A stretch of 64,000 nucleotides of DNA, from contig CAMCWM010000005.1 of the NCBI GenBank assembly GCA_945882215.1, positions 1 to 64,000 of the forward strand, read 5' to 3'. Position numbers and translations under genes: made by a program. Position 1 is the first letter of the stretch. Each line of letters starts with the position of its first letter. Origin of the DNA: Akkermansia muciniphila (GTDB taxonomy: Bacteria > Verrucomicrobiota > Verrucomicrobiia > Verrucomicrobiales > Verrucomicrobiaceae). The notes beneath the pieces were generated by a model. It was not told the origin of the DNA. It did not search any database and was given only the letters and a program-made list of their open reading frames with translations. Below are positions 35,997 through 45,084 of the stretch, one piece after another.

Positions 35997-37556
35997 ATGC
36001 GTCTTCTCATCCTTCTGGTTTTCGGGCTGGCGCTCACCGCGCGTGCCGCGGTCAGCCTGCCGGTGATATTCAAGGATCACATGGTGCTGCAACGGGAAAA
36101 ACCGGTGCCGGTGTGGGGCTGGGCGGATGCGGACCGGGAAGTGAACGTGAAATTTGCAGGTCAGGCCAAGACCACGAAAGCTGACAAGGATGGCAAATGG
36201 AAGGTGACGCTCGATCCTCTGAAGGCCTCCCATGATCCGCAGAACCTCGTGATATCCGGCCACAAAAACACGGTGGTGGTCAAAGGTGTGCTGGTGGGCG
36301 AGGTGTGGCTGTGCTCAGGCCAGTCGAACATGGCCATGACCGTCAAGGGCGTGAAGGACGCTGAGAAGGAGATGGCAGCGGCGAATTTTCCGCTGATCCG
36401 CATGTTCTTCGTGCAGTCCTTCACGGCCACTGCGCCACAGGAGCAATGCAAAGGCGTGTGGCAGACCTGCTCACCCCAGACGATCGCGAACTTCTCGGCC
36501 GCCGCCTATTTTTTTGGCCGCAACCTGCACCAGACATTGAAAGTGCCGGTAGGGTTGATCAACTCGTCGGTGGGTGGCACGGCCATTGAAGCCTGGACCA
36601 GCATGGAGGTGATGCAGAAGCAGCCCGGGCTGCAACCGATGCTGGAGCAATGGCGGCAGGGTGTGGCTTTGTTCGAGCAGCCGGAGACTCTGGCCAAAAA
36701 TGCAGCCACCAAGAAACAGTGGCAGGATGCGGTGAAGGCGGCACAGGCGGCGCAACAACCCACGCCGCCCCAGCCAGCCTATGTGGGTCGTGACCCGCTC
36801 AGTGCCAACCGTCCCGCCAATCTGTTCAACGGCAAGATCGCCCCGCTCGTCCCCTTCGCGATTCGCGGCGCGATCTGGTATCAGGGCGAATCAAATGCTG
36901 GCAACGGGCCGCTCTATGCCACGCAACTGCCGCTGATGATCCGCGACTGGCGTACACGCTGGGGCGATGAGTTTCCCTTCGCCTGGGTGCAATTGCCGAA
37001 TTTCCTGAAGCGTGAGCCCGAGCCAGGAGCCGCCTCCACCTGGGCACGGCTGCGTGAAGCGCAATCCAAGTCGCTGGCCGTACCCAACACCGGCATGACC
37101 GTCAATCTCGACATTGGCGAGGCGGGCAACATTCATCCCCTGAACAAGCAGGAGATCGGCCGTCGCCTCGCGCTGTGGGCCCGGGCGAAGGTTTACGGAG
37201 AAAAAATCGCGTGGAGCGGTCCGCTGTACCAAAGTCATGCGATCAAAGGCAACCAAGTGGTGATCCAGTTCCAACATGCGGAGGGGCTCAAGACGGTGGA
37301 TGGCGGCGCAAGCGTGAAAGGTTTTGTCATCGCTGATGAAGCGAAAAAATGGCAGGCAGCCGAAGCGCGCATCGAAGGCGGGCAGGTCATCGTGTCGCAT
37401 CCGGCAATCCAGGCGCCGCTGGCGGTGCGTTATGCCTGGGCCAACAACCCTGAGGTGAATTTGGTCAACGGTGCCGGCCTGCCCGCAGGCCCGTTCCGCA
37501 CGGACGACTGGCCGATGGACAATGCCTCCATGCCGCTCAAGGCAGGCGCCGAGTAG
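35997..37556 (+). CDS. Sialate O-acetylesterase (SGNH-type, exported)
   Basis: Exported esterase of 519 residues that removes acetyl groups from sialic acids or related glycans. A signal peptide ends near residue 18 (ARAA). An N-terminal beta domain precedes the split SGNH hydrolase: CSGQSNM holds the nucleophile Ser, NSSVGGTAIEAW the Gly block, WYQGESNAGN the Asn block, and DIGEAGNIHPLNKQEIG the Asp/His pair. Such enzymes are frequent in glycan-degrading Verrucomicrobia. A GTG six bases earlier is in frame but less likely. Confidence 0.92.
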   Translation: MRLLILLVFGLALTARAAVSLPVIFKDHMVLQREKPVPVWGWADADREVNVKFAGQAKTTKADKDGKWKVTLDPLKASHDPQNLVISGHKNTVVVKGVLVGEVWLCSGQSNMAMTVKGVKDAEKEMAAANFPLIRMFFVQSFTATAPQEQCKGVWQTCSPQTIANFSAAAYFFGRNLHQTLKVPVGLINSSVGGTAIEAWTSMEVMQKQPGLQPMLEQWRQGVALFEQPETLAKNAATKKQWQDAVKAAQAAQQPTPPQPAYVGRDPLSANRPANLFNGKIAPLVPFAIRGAIWYQGESNAGNGPLYATQLPLMIRDWRTRWGDEFPFAWVQLPNFLKREPEPGAASTWARLREAQSKSLAVPNTGMTVNLDIGEAGNIHPLNKQEIGRRLALWARAKVYGEKIAWSGPLYQSHAIKGNQVVIQFQHAEGLKTVDGGASVKGFVIADEAKKWQAAEARIEGGQVIVSHPAIQAPLAVRYAWANNPEVNLVNGAGLPAGPFRTDDWPMDNASMPLKAGAE

Positions 37557-37673
37557 CACCCGCCGCAAGGCGCAAACCGAGAGGGGTACGGCGCGGGAGG
37601 AGGGGGTGGGCAAAGATTCACCCATCCGCAGGCGCTCCCAATGACGATCCTGTCATAACCAACCCAACCTACC

Positions 37674-37976
37674 ATGAAAAACATCCTGCTAGCCATTCTC
37701 GCCGCCGCTGCCGTCAGCGTTGTCGGCTGCAACAAACAAAAGCAAGCCATCGACAATCAAGCCGAGGCCACCAAAGCCGAACTCGATCGTCAGAAGGATG
37801 CTGCGGAGGCCGCTGCCGAACACGGCAAGGAGCAGACGGACGCCGCCGCCAAGGTCGCCAAGGCCGACATCGAAGCCAGCAAGGAGGCCACCCAGGCCCA
37901 GCTCGATGCGGAAAAAATCAAGGCCGATGCTGAAGCGGAAGCCGCGAAGGCGCGGGTGGACGCGGAAAAGAAGTAA
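37674..37976 (+). CDS. Small Ala/Lys-rich lipoprotein with coiled coil
   Basis: Predicted lipoprotein of 100 residues. The signal ends at VSVVGC with the lipid-bearing Cys near residue 19. The rest is a single charged helix with heptad-like spacing of Ala (KVAKADIEASKEATQAQLDA), similar in style to Lpp-type proteins but without known family. It may link the outer membrane to peptidoglycan; inferred only. Confidence 0.75.
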   Translation: MKNILLAILAAAAVSVVGCNKQKQAIDNQAEATKAELDRQKDAAEAAAEHGKEQTDAAAKVAKADIEASKEATQAQLDAEKIKADAEAEAAKARVDAEKK

Positions 37977-38042
37977 CACCACCCCATCTGCGCGCGCGCG
38001 GTGTTCCGTCACCACGCCCGTTGGCCTTCTGGTTGTGTCTGG

Positions 38043-38414
38043 TCAGGAGCCCTCACTCCAGCGGATGTCCCGCCGCACGCCGACGTGATGAAAATGCGCG
38101 TCGGCATCCTGGATGCAGCCGTCTTTGTCGAGGCGCAGGCCTTCGGCTTTCAGCAGGCGGCATTGTTTGCGCGAAAGCGCGGCGTCCATGTTTGGACTGA
38201 TTCGCGCATCGGCGGAGACAACGCGGTGCCAGGGGAGCATGGAAGATTCCTCCTCCGTGAGACGGCTGAGCACGGTGGCCACATGCCGGGCGATGACGTT
38301 CATGTGGATGGCGATGCTGCCGTAGGTGGTGAATTTCCCCGGCGGAATCAACGCGACGAGACGAATGACCTCCGCACGGATGCGGGCGAAGGCGATGGAT
38401 TTTCCACGGGCCAT
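38043..38414 (-). CDS. Alkyltransferase-like protein (ATL, MGMT family without the acceptor Cys)
   Basis: DNA-binding protein of 123 residues from the ATG at 38414. It has the MGMT winged-helix pattern: IPPGKFTTYGSIA with Tyr31, the recognition helix ARHVATVL with Arg43, and PWHRVV, where Trp62 replaces the alkyl-accepting Cys of PCHRV. ATL proteins bind O6-alkylguanine and hand it to nucleotide excision repair. The longer open frame upstream lacks similarity. Confidence 0.88.
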   Translation of the reverse strand: MARGKSIAFARIRAEVIRLVALIPPGKFTTYGSIAIHMNVIARHVATVLSRLTEEESSMLPWHRVVSADARISPNMDAALSRKQCRLLKAEGLRLDKDGCIQDADAHFHHVGVRRDIRWSEGS

Positions 38415-38533
38415 GAGGGCGGAAGGATGGGCAGCGCAACGAAGTTGTCGATGCCGGTGAACGTCATCAAGGAAACGGGCTGACAAGACCGCGGCTGCGC
38501 GGATGATGGCTGCGAACCATCTGATCATCTCTC

Positions 38534-39076
38534 ATGCAAAGTCCCCTGGGCAGCCACAAAGGTCTGGAACGTGTCGAATTGGAGAGCGGCTTGATCGCGT
38601 TTCGCTGTCCGGAAACGGGCGGGCACTGGATTCCGGCGGAGAACTACTGGCGCTGGCATGGCACGCAGCCCGCCACTGAGGTGGAACATGAGGGCGTGGA
38701 AGCGAAGGACAACACGCCGGTGAGCGAATTTGACGACACCGTGAAGCTCTGCCCGGAATCCGGCACGGTGATGATGCGCTACCGCGTGGGACATGGGAAA
38801 CCGTTTCGGGTGGACCGCTCCCGCACTGGCGGCATCTGGCTGGATGGCGGTGAATGGGAAGCGTTGAAGGCTGGGAACCTGCATCACTCGATCCACCGGA
38901 TCTTCACGGCACCGTGGCAGCAGGCGGTGCGGCATCAGGCACTGGATGAGACCCTGCATGCGCAACTGCGGGAAAGACTGGGCGCGGAGCTGTTCGCCAG
39001 ATTGATGGCGCTGCGGAAGGAACTGGCGGCTCATCCGCATCGTGAGGCGGCGCTGGCGCTTTTGCACGGCCACTAG
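38534..39076 (+). CDS. Zinc ribbon (zf-TFIIB-like) protein
   Basis: Protein of 180 residues with two short Cys motifs, FRCPETGGHWIP near residue 25 and KLCPESGTVMMRYRVGHG near 71, followed by FRVDRSRTGGIWLDGGEWEAL, the pattern of the zf-TFIIB family. Each motif has only one Cys, so canonical zinc binding is doubtful. The C terminus is helical. It overlaps the convergent GlsB-like gene by 4 bp. Confidence 0.65.
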   Translation: MQSPLGSHKGLERVELESGLIAFRCPETGGHWIPAENYWRWHGTQPATEVEHEGVEAKDNTPVSEFDDTVKLCPESGTVMMRYRVGHGKPFRVDRSRTGGIWLDGGEWEALKAGNLHHSIHRIFTAPWQQAVRHQALDETLHAQLRERLGAELFARLMALRKELAAHPHREAALALLHGH

Positions 39077-39321
39077 TTCCGCCCTTTGATCAGACGAAAC
39101 ACCAGCAACACCAGGATCGCGCCCACCACCGACGCGAGAAAGCCGACGGGCTCACCCTCCGCATACCAGCCGGCCGAACGACCCAGAAAGCCGGCGAGCA
39201 TCGCGCCGACAACTCCCAGCAGCATGGTGACCAGGCATCCCTGGGGATCCCTGCCGGGTGTGAGAAATTTGGCGATGGCGCCGACGACAAGGCCAATGAG
39301 AAGCATCCAGAGAAATGACAT
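39073..39321 (-). CDS. GlsB/YeaQ/YmgE family stress-response membrane protein
   Basis: Small membrane protein of 82 residues with three hydrophobic segments and the Gly-rich pattern GLVVGAIAKFLTPGRDPQG and LLGVVGAMLAGFLG of the transglycosylase-associated family. It is often induced by stress in other bacteria. The ATG at 39321 starts directly at the first helix. Confidence 0.9.
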   Translation of the reverse strand: MSFLWMLLIGLVVGAIAKFLTPGRDPQGCLVTMLLGVVGAMLAGFLGRSAGWYAEGEPVGFLASVVGAILVLLVFRLIKGRN

Positions 39322-39517
39322 AAGTGAAGGTGTTTGAGTGAAAGATGGGACTGCGATGTGACATCGCGCCTCCGGTCGGCGGTGGATGTATGAGTTTTGT
39401 CCGCTCACATTTGCCTCATCGTCACTTCAGGCATGAACAAGCCGGGTGCGAGACTGGGTAACTGCGTCCGAAACGGTTCGCGACGCGAATGATCTCACAT
39501 TCACCCCCAACAACCTC

Positions 39518-39940
39518 ATGAGCGTGCAAGTCTATGGCTGCAATCACGTCGCGATCGAAGTCGGCGACATCGAGCAAGCGGTCGCCTTCTATCGCGATGT
39601 CTTCGGCCTGGAAAAACTCGATGAGGGCGAGGGTGATGCCTTCTTCAAACTCGGCGAGCATCAGTTCCTCGCGATGTTCGAGCGCAAAGACATGCCGCGC
39701 GACGCAAGCGCCCGCCACTTCGGCATCCTCGTCCGCGATGAGGCGCAGATCGCCGAAGTGCGCGGGAAACTGACGACGAAATACGGGATCGAACTGATCG
39801 AGGGTTTTCGCTGCGACTTCCGTGATCCGTGGGGCAACCGCATCCAGGTGGTCGATCTCCACGACGAATCGCTCATCTGGCTGCTGCCGTATCGCGAGGT
39901 GAAGACGGCCGGCGTGACGTTCGGGAGTGGATGCTCATGA
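39518..39940 (+). CDS. VOC family (glyoxalase/bleomycin resistance-like) protein
   Basis: Protein of 140 residues with the vicinal oxygen chelate fold: NHVAIEVGDIEQAVAFYRDVFGL at the start and FRDPWGNRIQVVDL near the end. His and Glu at the usual metal positions (NHVAIEV, QVVDL) suggest at least partial metal binding. Substrate unknown. A methyltransferase gene follows after 16 bp. Confidence 0.85.
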   Translation: MSVQVYGCNHVAIEVGDIEQAVAFYRDVFGLEKLDEGEGDAFFKLGEHQFLAMFERKDMPRDASARHFGILVRDEAQIAEVRGKLTTKYGIELIEGFRCDFRDPWGNRIQVVDLHDESLIWLLPYREVKTAGVTFGSGCS

Positions 39941-39956
39941 ATAACACACCCTTGGC

Positions 39957-40808
39957 ATGATTGCATCCTCCCAGCCAGCGACGCGTGACGACGTGGCGCG
40001 GCATTACGACCAGCTCGACCGGTTTTACCGGGAGATCTGGGGCGATCACGTGCATCACGGACTGTGGCGTACGGGCCGCGAAACGAGTGATGAGGCGACG
40101 CGGAGCTTGGTGGATGCGGTGGTGGCGAAGGCACGGCTTTCTCCTGGCATGGAACTGTGTGATGTGGGCTGCGGGTATGGCCACACGGCGCGGATCATCG
40201 CCCAGGAGCAGCGGGTGAAGGTCACAGGGCTCACGGTATCGCCTGCACAGCATCGTTATGCGGTGGCGGCGACGGTCGCTGAGTTGCCCGCCACGTTCTT
40301 GCTGGAAGACTGGCTGCACAATGAGCGGCCAACAGCGGCTTTTGACGCGTTGATCGCCATCGAGAGCACGGAACACATGGCGGACAAGGAGCGGGTGTTT
40401 CGCGAGGCCGCACGCGTTTTGAAACCGGGCGGGCGGCTGGTGGTGTGCGCATGGCTGGCGAAGGAACAGCTCAAACCATGGGAGCAGCGGCATCTCATCG
40501 AGCCGATCTGCCGCGAGGGACGAATGCCCGGCCTGGGCACGGAGAATGAGTATGTGCGTTGGATGACGGAGGCCGGGTTTGCGCTGAACGAGGCCGAAGA
40601 TGTGTCACGGCAGGTGGCGCGCACCTGGCCGATCTGCGCGTGGCGATTTCTTGCAGGCGTGCTGCGCCGGCCAGGGTATCTGCGCTTCCTGCTGGATCCG
40701 AAGAGCGACAATCGCATCTTTGCACTGACGATGTTGCGGCTCTGGCTGGCCTACCGCACCGGAGCCATGCGCTATGTGATATTCTCCGCCATTGCGACGA
40801 AGCAATGA
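39957..40808 (+). CDS. SAM-dependent methyltransferase (tocopherol/cyclopropane synthase-like)
   Basis: Class I methyltransferase of 283 residues. Motif I LCDVGCGYG is at 67-75, with ALIAIESTEHM and VLKPGGRLVVCAW as later motifs. The N terminus (HYDQLDRFYREIWGDHVHHGLW) resembles gamma-tocopherol and sarcosine-type methyltransferases. The C terminus has an aromatic-rich tail. Substrate unknown; the VOC gene 16 bp upstream may share its operon. Confidence 0.83.
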   Translation: MIASSQPATRDDVARHYDQLDRFYREIWGDHVHHGLWRTGRETSDEATRSLVDAVVAKARLSPGMELCDVGCGYGHTARIIAQEQRVKVTGLTVSPAQHRYAVAATVAELPATFLLEDWLHNERPTAAFDALIAIESTEHMADKERVFREAARVLKPGGRLVVCAWLAKEQLKPWEQRHLIEPICREGRMPGLGTENEYVRWMTEAGFALNEAEDVSRQVARTWPICAWRFLAGVLRRPGYLRFLLDPKSDNRIFALTMLRLWLAYRTGAMRYVIFSAIATKQ

Positions 40809-40949
40809 CGCCAAGGGTAGAGATGGGCCAAAGAGATCACAGCAGGGTCTTGCGATGGCCTGAAACGGCCTATCAGGGTGGCTCCCGAGAGACGATACAT
40901 TCCCTCCACCCGTTGTTAGCTTGTGTCGGCTGCCCAATCCTGGACCTTC

Positions 40950-41534
40950 TCAAAGATAGACGGGATGACGCACGTAAAAGCCGTCCTTGTGACGGCTGGG
41001 GACGCGCCAGCGCGGACCTTCACCCGCACGAGAGCCGGTGGTGTCGAAGCGCAGGCCGCAGACCTCCATGAAAACATGGCGGCCTGGATTGGCGTAAACG
41101 GTCACATAACGTCCAGGCCCCGGCTGCGCATAATTGGCGAAGGACGAGGAGGTCAGCGGACGATCCAGCAGTTTGGCGCGGTAGAGCACATGCGAGATGG
41201 ATCCCGAGCAGTCAAAGCCGTCATCAAACAAAACGCGGTGGCCGCCGCCCCACTTGTAAGGCTTGTCCACCAGTTGATTGGCGAGAGCGACGATGGAATG
41301 AACGATCGGTGGATGCGTGAAGTGGGCGTAGGCGTGCAGGCCGTTGAAGTAGAGCGGCACGATGGCGGCTGGCTGTTCACGGTAGTACTCCAGGCCGCCA
41401 GTGACGGTCCCCAAGACGCCCCAGACACTGAGATTCAGCCAATGTCTGCGGCTGTACATCTGGCGCACACATTGGGCTTCGGAAGTGTTCTCCAGCGTTT
41501 TGGGCACGGCGGAAACAAGGGTATCAACTCTCAT
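40950..41534 (-). CDS. NlpC/P60-like cysteine peptidase
   Basis: Protein of 194 residues with a possible N-terminal membrane or signal segment (RRHWLNLSVWGVLGTVTGGL). The papain-like core shows KPYKWGGGHRVLFDDGFDCSGSISHVLY style elements with the catalytic Cys in DCSGS (about residue 108) and a later His in GRHVFMEVCG. Likely acts on cell-wall peptides, as NlpC/P60 enzymes do. An internal start near residue 26 (MYSRRH) is possible. Confidence 0.8.
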   Translation of the reverse strand: MRVDTLVSAVPKTLENTSEAQCVRQMYSRRHWLNLSVWGVLGTVTGGLEYYREQPAAIVPLYFNGLHAYAHFTHPPIVHSIVALANQLVDKPYKWGGGHRVLFDDGFDCSGSISHVLYRAKLLDRPLTSSSFANYAQPGPGRYVTVYANPGRHVFMEVCGLRFDTTGSRAGEGPRWRVPSRHKDGFYVRHPVYL

Positions 41535-41804
41535 GCGGTGAGGCTACCGCCAAAGCGCATTTACACATGTAAACTGAGTTTCATTCTACCCTCGATAGAA
41601 ATTCAAAACGGGCACTGATGTTTAAGGAGTTACGATGGTTTTGGTGGTGGCTGTGACTGCGGATGAAGACCGGTGTCTCCCAAGAATCACGCGTCTGCGG
41701 CGTGCTGCCACTGCGGCTTTACCGGGCCTTTACACATCCATTCTCGTCATGCGCCATCGTTCCTGATAAAAAATCTGCGAAATCCAAACCAACCGCCAAT
41801 TCTC

Positions 41805-44800
41805 ATGCGTGCGCTCCTGTCCCTCCTCCTCGTGTCGTGTTTCGCCTCCGCCTTCGCGCAGGAACCGGCTCCGCCGAACGACAAACTGCCGGTGCGCGAG
41901 CGTGAACGCCGCGTCTATGTGCCGTTTGATGAGCTCGAAAAAGTCTTCAAGGACGGTGGCAAGGGCGTCTTCCTGCCGTATCGCGAATTCCTCGAACTCT
42001 GGAACGAGCTGACGATCAAACGGGCGGAGGACGAGAAACCACCGCCCGCCGAGGCCGTCATCGCCAAAGCCGAGTACTCCGGACGCGTCGAAGGTGACAG
42101 CGTGGTGCTCGACGCGAAGATCACCGCCGAATCCTTCAAAAAAGGCTGGGTGCTGCTGCCGCTGACGGAAAAAGCGGCTCCCGGCATCGGCGAAGCGACC
42201 ACGGGCAAGGCCGTGCTGCGTTCGCGTGCCGATGGCAGCGACCTCCTGCTGCCGGAAAAAAGCGTTTATGAGATCACGCTCAAAATTTATGCGCCGATCA
42301 TCCGCAGCGGCGGCAAATCGCGCGTCACGCTGAATCTGCCGCGTGCGGCGGTGTCGCGTCTCAACATCACCGTGCCGGGCGAAGGCCTTGAATTTGAACT
42401 CACGCCCGCCGCCGCCTTCACCGCGCAGCCTGCGGCCGGGCAGACACAGTTCTCATGCTTCTTCGGTGCTGGTTCGCAGCAAACCATCGCCTGGGGCGCG
42501 GCGCAGGCCGTCACGCAGATGGCACCGCTCGTGCTGGCCCAGCACAAACTGAGTACGCAAGTCGGCACGGGTTCCGTGGCGACGACGGCGGACATCGCGC
42601 TGCGCATTTTGCGTGCGCCGATCAGCGAATTGAAGATCGCGCTGCCTGCCGATCAGGAAATCCTTGGCGTCACCGGTGCGGGCATCAAAGAATGGAAGAT
42701 CGAAACCGCCGCCGCTGGCCGCAAAACGCTCGTCATTCTGCCGGAAAAACCGCTGCGGGATGATTACGCGTTCAAACTCCAGCTCGAAGGCCCCGTGGCC
42801 AAACTTCCGGCTGAAGTGAACGTGCCCGACCTCGAAGTCATCGATGCCGCGCAGGCCAATGGCGAGGTGGTGGTCAATGCGGAGTCGCAGCTCGATGTGA
42901 CGCCCAAGACACTGACCTCCGCCGCACGCACTCAGGCCGGTGGCAACGCGGGCGTCGGCACCTTCCGCATTTTGCGCCAGCCGTACAAGCTCACGCTCGA
43001 TGTCGCCGAGGCGAAACCGCAGGTCGAGGTGAGCAGCCTCACGCGTTTGAGCGTGAAACGCGATGTCGCGACGCTCAGCGCGGAGTTGAACTACCAGGTG
43101 CGCCGCGTCGGCATCTTTGAAACACGCCTCACCCCGCCCGCTGGCTGGACCGTGACCGACGTGAAAGGCCAGATCGACTCCTGGAACCTCGAAGGCGCTG
43201 ATCTTGTCATCAAACTGCCGAAACAAACCGCCGGTGACTTCAAAGTGAACCTCACGGCCCGCCAGACACGCAAGGTGGCCACGGATGACGTCACGCTGCC
43301 TGTTTTCACGCCGCAAAACGTCACGCGGCACGAGGCGCTTGTCGGTGCGACGATTCATTCGAGCCTGGAGCCGAACACCAAAGACCTCGGCGATTTTCAG
43401 CAGGAAGACGTGAGCGCGCTCGGTGCAGCGCAGCAGCAGGAGGCGAACGCGACCGAGCTGGCCTTCCGCTACCGCGATGCCGCCAAGGCGGCCGTTTTGA
43501 GCCTGAAAAGCCGCAGCTCGCAGGTGAGCGTGGAAGTGCTGACACTCGTCGAGGTGAAGGAACAATCGACGCGCCACACCTGGACGCTCGCGTTCGATGT
43601 CGCGTATGCGGCCACGGACCGCTTCGTGCTCGCCGTGCCGAAGGAAGTCGCGGGCGAGATTCGCTTCGTCGATCCGCAGGTGAAGGAGATCAACAAGACC
43701 TACACACCGCCGCAGCCGGTCACCTTGCCCGATGCCGCGAATTATGTGCTGTGGGAAGTCGTGCTGCGCAGCGAGCGGCAGGGCGCGTTTTCGTTGAGCC
43801 TCAATCTTGAGCGTCCCGTCGCTCTCGAAGCGGGAAAAACCGGCAAGATGGATCTGCTGCATGTGCATGTGCCCGGCGCGTTCCAGGAAACCGGCCAGGT
43901 GGCCGTGGTGAAGGCCGACAGCCTCGAAATCCGCAAGTCAGAGCCTGAAACACTCGAAGAAATCGACGCGCGTGAACTGCGTGGCGAATTGCAACGGCCC
44001 GGCGTCTTCCTCGCCTACAAGTATCGCTCGCTGCCGATCAAGCTCGGCGTCGAACTCGCGAAGAACAGTTTTATTGCCGTGCCGCAGGCCGTCATCACGC
44101 ATGCGGATCTCGTCACCGCCGTCGCCACCGACAAAGCGCAGACCACGGAGGTGATTTACTGGGTGAAGAACAATGATCTGCAGTTCCTCGTCGTGAGCCT
44201 GCCGAAGGGTTCGCGTTTGCAGTCCGATGTGTTCGTGAATCGTGAGGCGCAGCAACCGATGCGACGCGAAGGCAGCGAGGACATGCTCGTGCGCCTGCCC
44301 AGCGGCGACGCCGCACGCGTGGCCTTCCCGGTGCGCTTCGTGTTTGAATCTCCGAGCGCGAATCCCGGCGAAAAACTTGGCTGGTGGGGCAGCGTCGCCG
44401 TCAATGCGCCGCAGGTGGCCGATGTCGGCATCATGGAGACGCGGCACACGCTGTTCCTGCCGCCGAACGAATGGCATTACACCGGTTTCACTGGCCCGCT
44501 CACGCCGGAATCTCGCGACCGCTCGTGGCGTATGATGCAAAGCATCGTCAACGAAGTGCTGCCCGCCTTCGGTCCGCAGCTTGACACGCTGGATCAGGCG
44601 CAGCAGGGCCAGATGCCCGCTGTCGCCAGCGATGTGCGCACGCTCTACGGCTCCCAGGTGCAGCAGCAGGGCCACCGCGAGGTGTTGCATCGCCTTGGTC
44701 CGCCCGCGGAGATCGGCGTGAGCTTCCGCGGCCGGCGCATCACGTTCTTTTATCAGGCGCTGGCGTTCTTGCTTTCGCTCCTGGCCGGCGTGCGTTGCTG

Positions 44801-45083
44801 GAACGGCAGCACGACCGACAAATTGCGCTACCTCGCGATCTTCGGCCTCGGGGCGATGCTCCTCACCGGATTGTGGAGCGCCGCCAACGTCCCCGTCCTC
44901 CTCGCCGCGATGCTGGCCGCGATGATTCTGACTTTCACCTGGCTGTTCCGCAGCGCGTTGGGAATAGGACTGAGAGCTTGGCAGTTCGTTTATGCGTGGT
45001 GGACCAAACGACACACGAAGCCACCTGCGCCCACCACGCCGCCGCCTGTTCCGCCCACGAATCCAACTCCAGCCGCGAAGTGA
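41805..45083 (+). CDS. Giant exported membrane-anchored protein, module A (unknown function)
   Basis: Predicted protein of 1092 residues with a clear signal peptide (MRALLSLLLVSCFASAFAQ). The N-terminal motif VYVPFDELEKVFK, FLPYREFLELW and AEYSGRVEG is shared with both halves of the next protein. A long beta-rich extracytoplasmic region follows. Three transmembrane helices near residues 985-1065 and a Pro-rich tail (TTPPPVPPTNPTP) end it. No catalytic motif is seen. The next gene starts 1 bp after its stop. The preceding 270 bp hold no gene I can support. Confidence 0.8.
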   Translation: MRALLSLLLVSCFASAFAQEPAPPNDKLPVRERERRVYVPFDELEKVFKDGGKGVFLPYREFLELWNELTIKRAEDEKPPPAEAVIAKAEYSGRVEGDSVVLDAKITAESFKKGWVLLPLTEKAAPGIGEATTGKAVLRSRADGSDLLLPEKSVYEITLKIYAPIIRSGGKSRVTLNLPRAAVSRLNITVPGEGLEFELTPAAAFTAQPAAGQTQFSCFFGAGSQQTIAWGAAQAVTQMAPLVLAQHKLSTQVGTGSVATTADIALRILRAPISELKIALPADQEILGVTGAGIKEWKIETAAAGRKTLVILPEKPLRDDYAFKLQLEGPVAKLPAEVNVPDLEVIDAAQANGEVVVNAESQLDVTPKTLTSAARTQAGGNAGVGTFRILRQPYKLTLDVAEAKPQVEVSSLTRLSVKRDVATLSAELNYQVRRVGIFETRLTPPAGWTVTDVKGQIDSWNLEGADLVIKLPKQTAGDFKVNLTARQTRKVATDDVTLPVFTPQNVTRHEALVGATIHSSLEPNTKDLGDFQQEDVSALGAAQQQEANATELAFRYRDAAKAAVLSLKSRSSQVSVEVLTLVEVKEQSTRHTWTLAFDVAYAATDRFVLAVPKEVAGEIRFVDPQVKEINKTYTPPQPVTLPDAANYVLWEVVLRSERQGAFSLSLNLERPVALEAGKTGKMDLLHVHVPGAFQETGQVAVVKADSLEIRKSEPETLEEIDARELRGELQRPGVFLAYKYRSLPIKLGVELAKNSFIAVPQAVITHADLVTAVATDKAQTTEVIYWVKNNDLQFLVVSLPKGSRLQSDVFVNREAQQPMRREGSEDMLVRLPSGDAARVAFPVRFVFESPSANPGEKLGWWGSVAVNAPQVADVGIMETRHTLFLPPNEWHYTGFTGPLTPESRDRSWRMMQSIVNEVLPAFGPQLDTLDQAQQGQMPAVASDVRTLYGSQVQQQGHREVLHRLGPPAEIGVSFRGRRITFFYQALAFLLSLLAGVRCWNGSTTDKLRYLAIFGLGAMLLTGLWSAANVPVLLAAMLAAMILTFTWLFRSALGIGLRAWQFVYAWWTKRHTKPPAPTTPPPVPPTNPTPAAK

Positions 45084-45084
45084 G

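Noticed and set aside
41635-41766. A 43-codon ORF with an AAGGAG ribosome-like site upstream of the giant protein operon
   Set aside because: No family, no hydrophobic or leader-peptide pattern, and no terminator-antiterminator structure; too little support for a gene.
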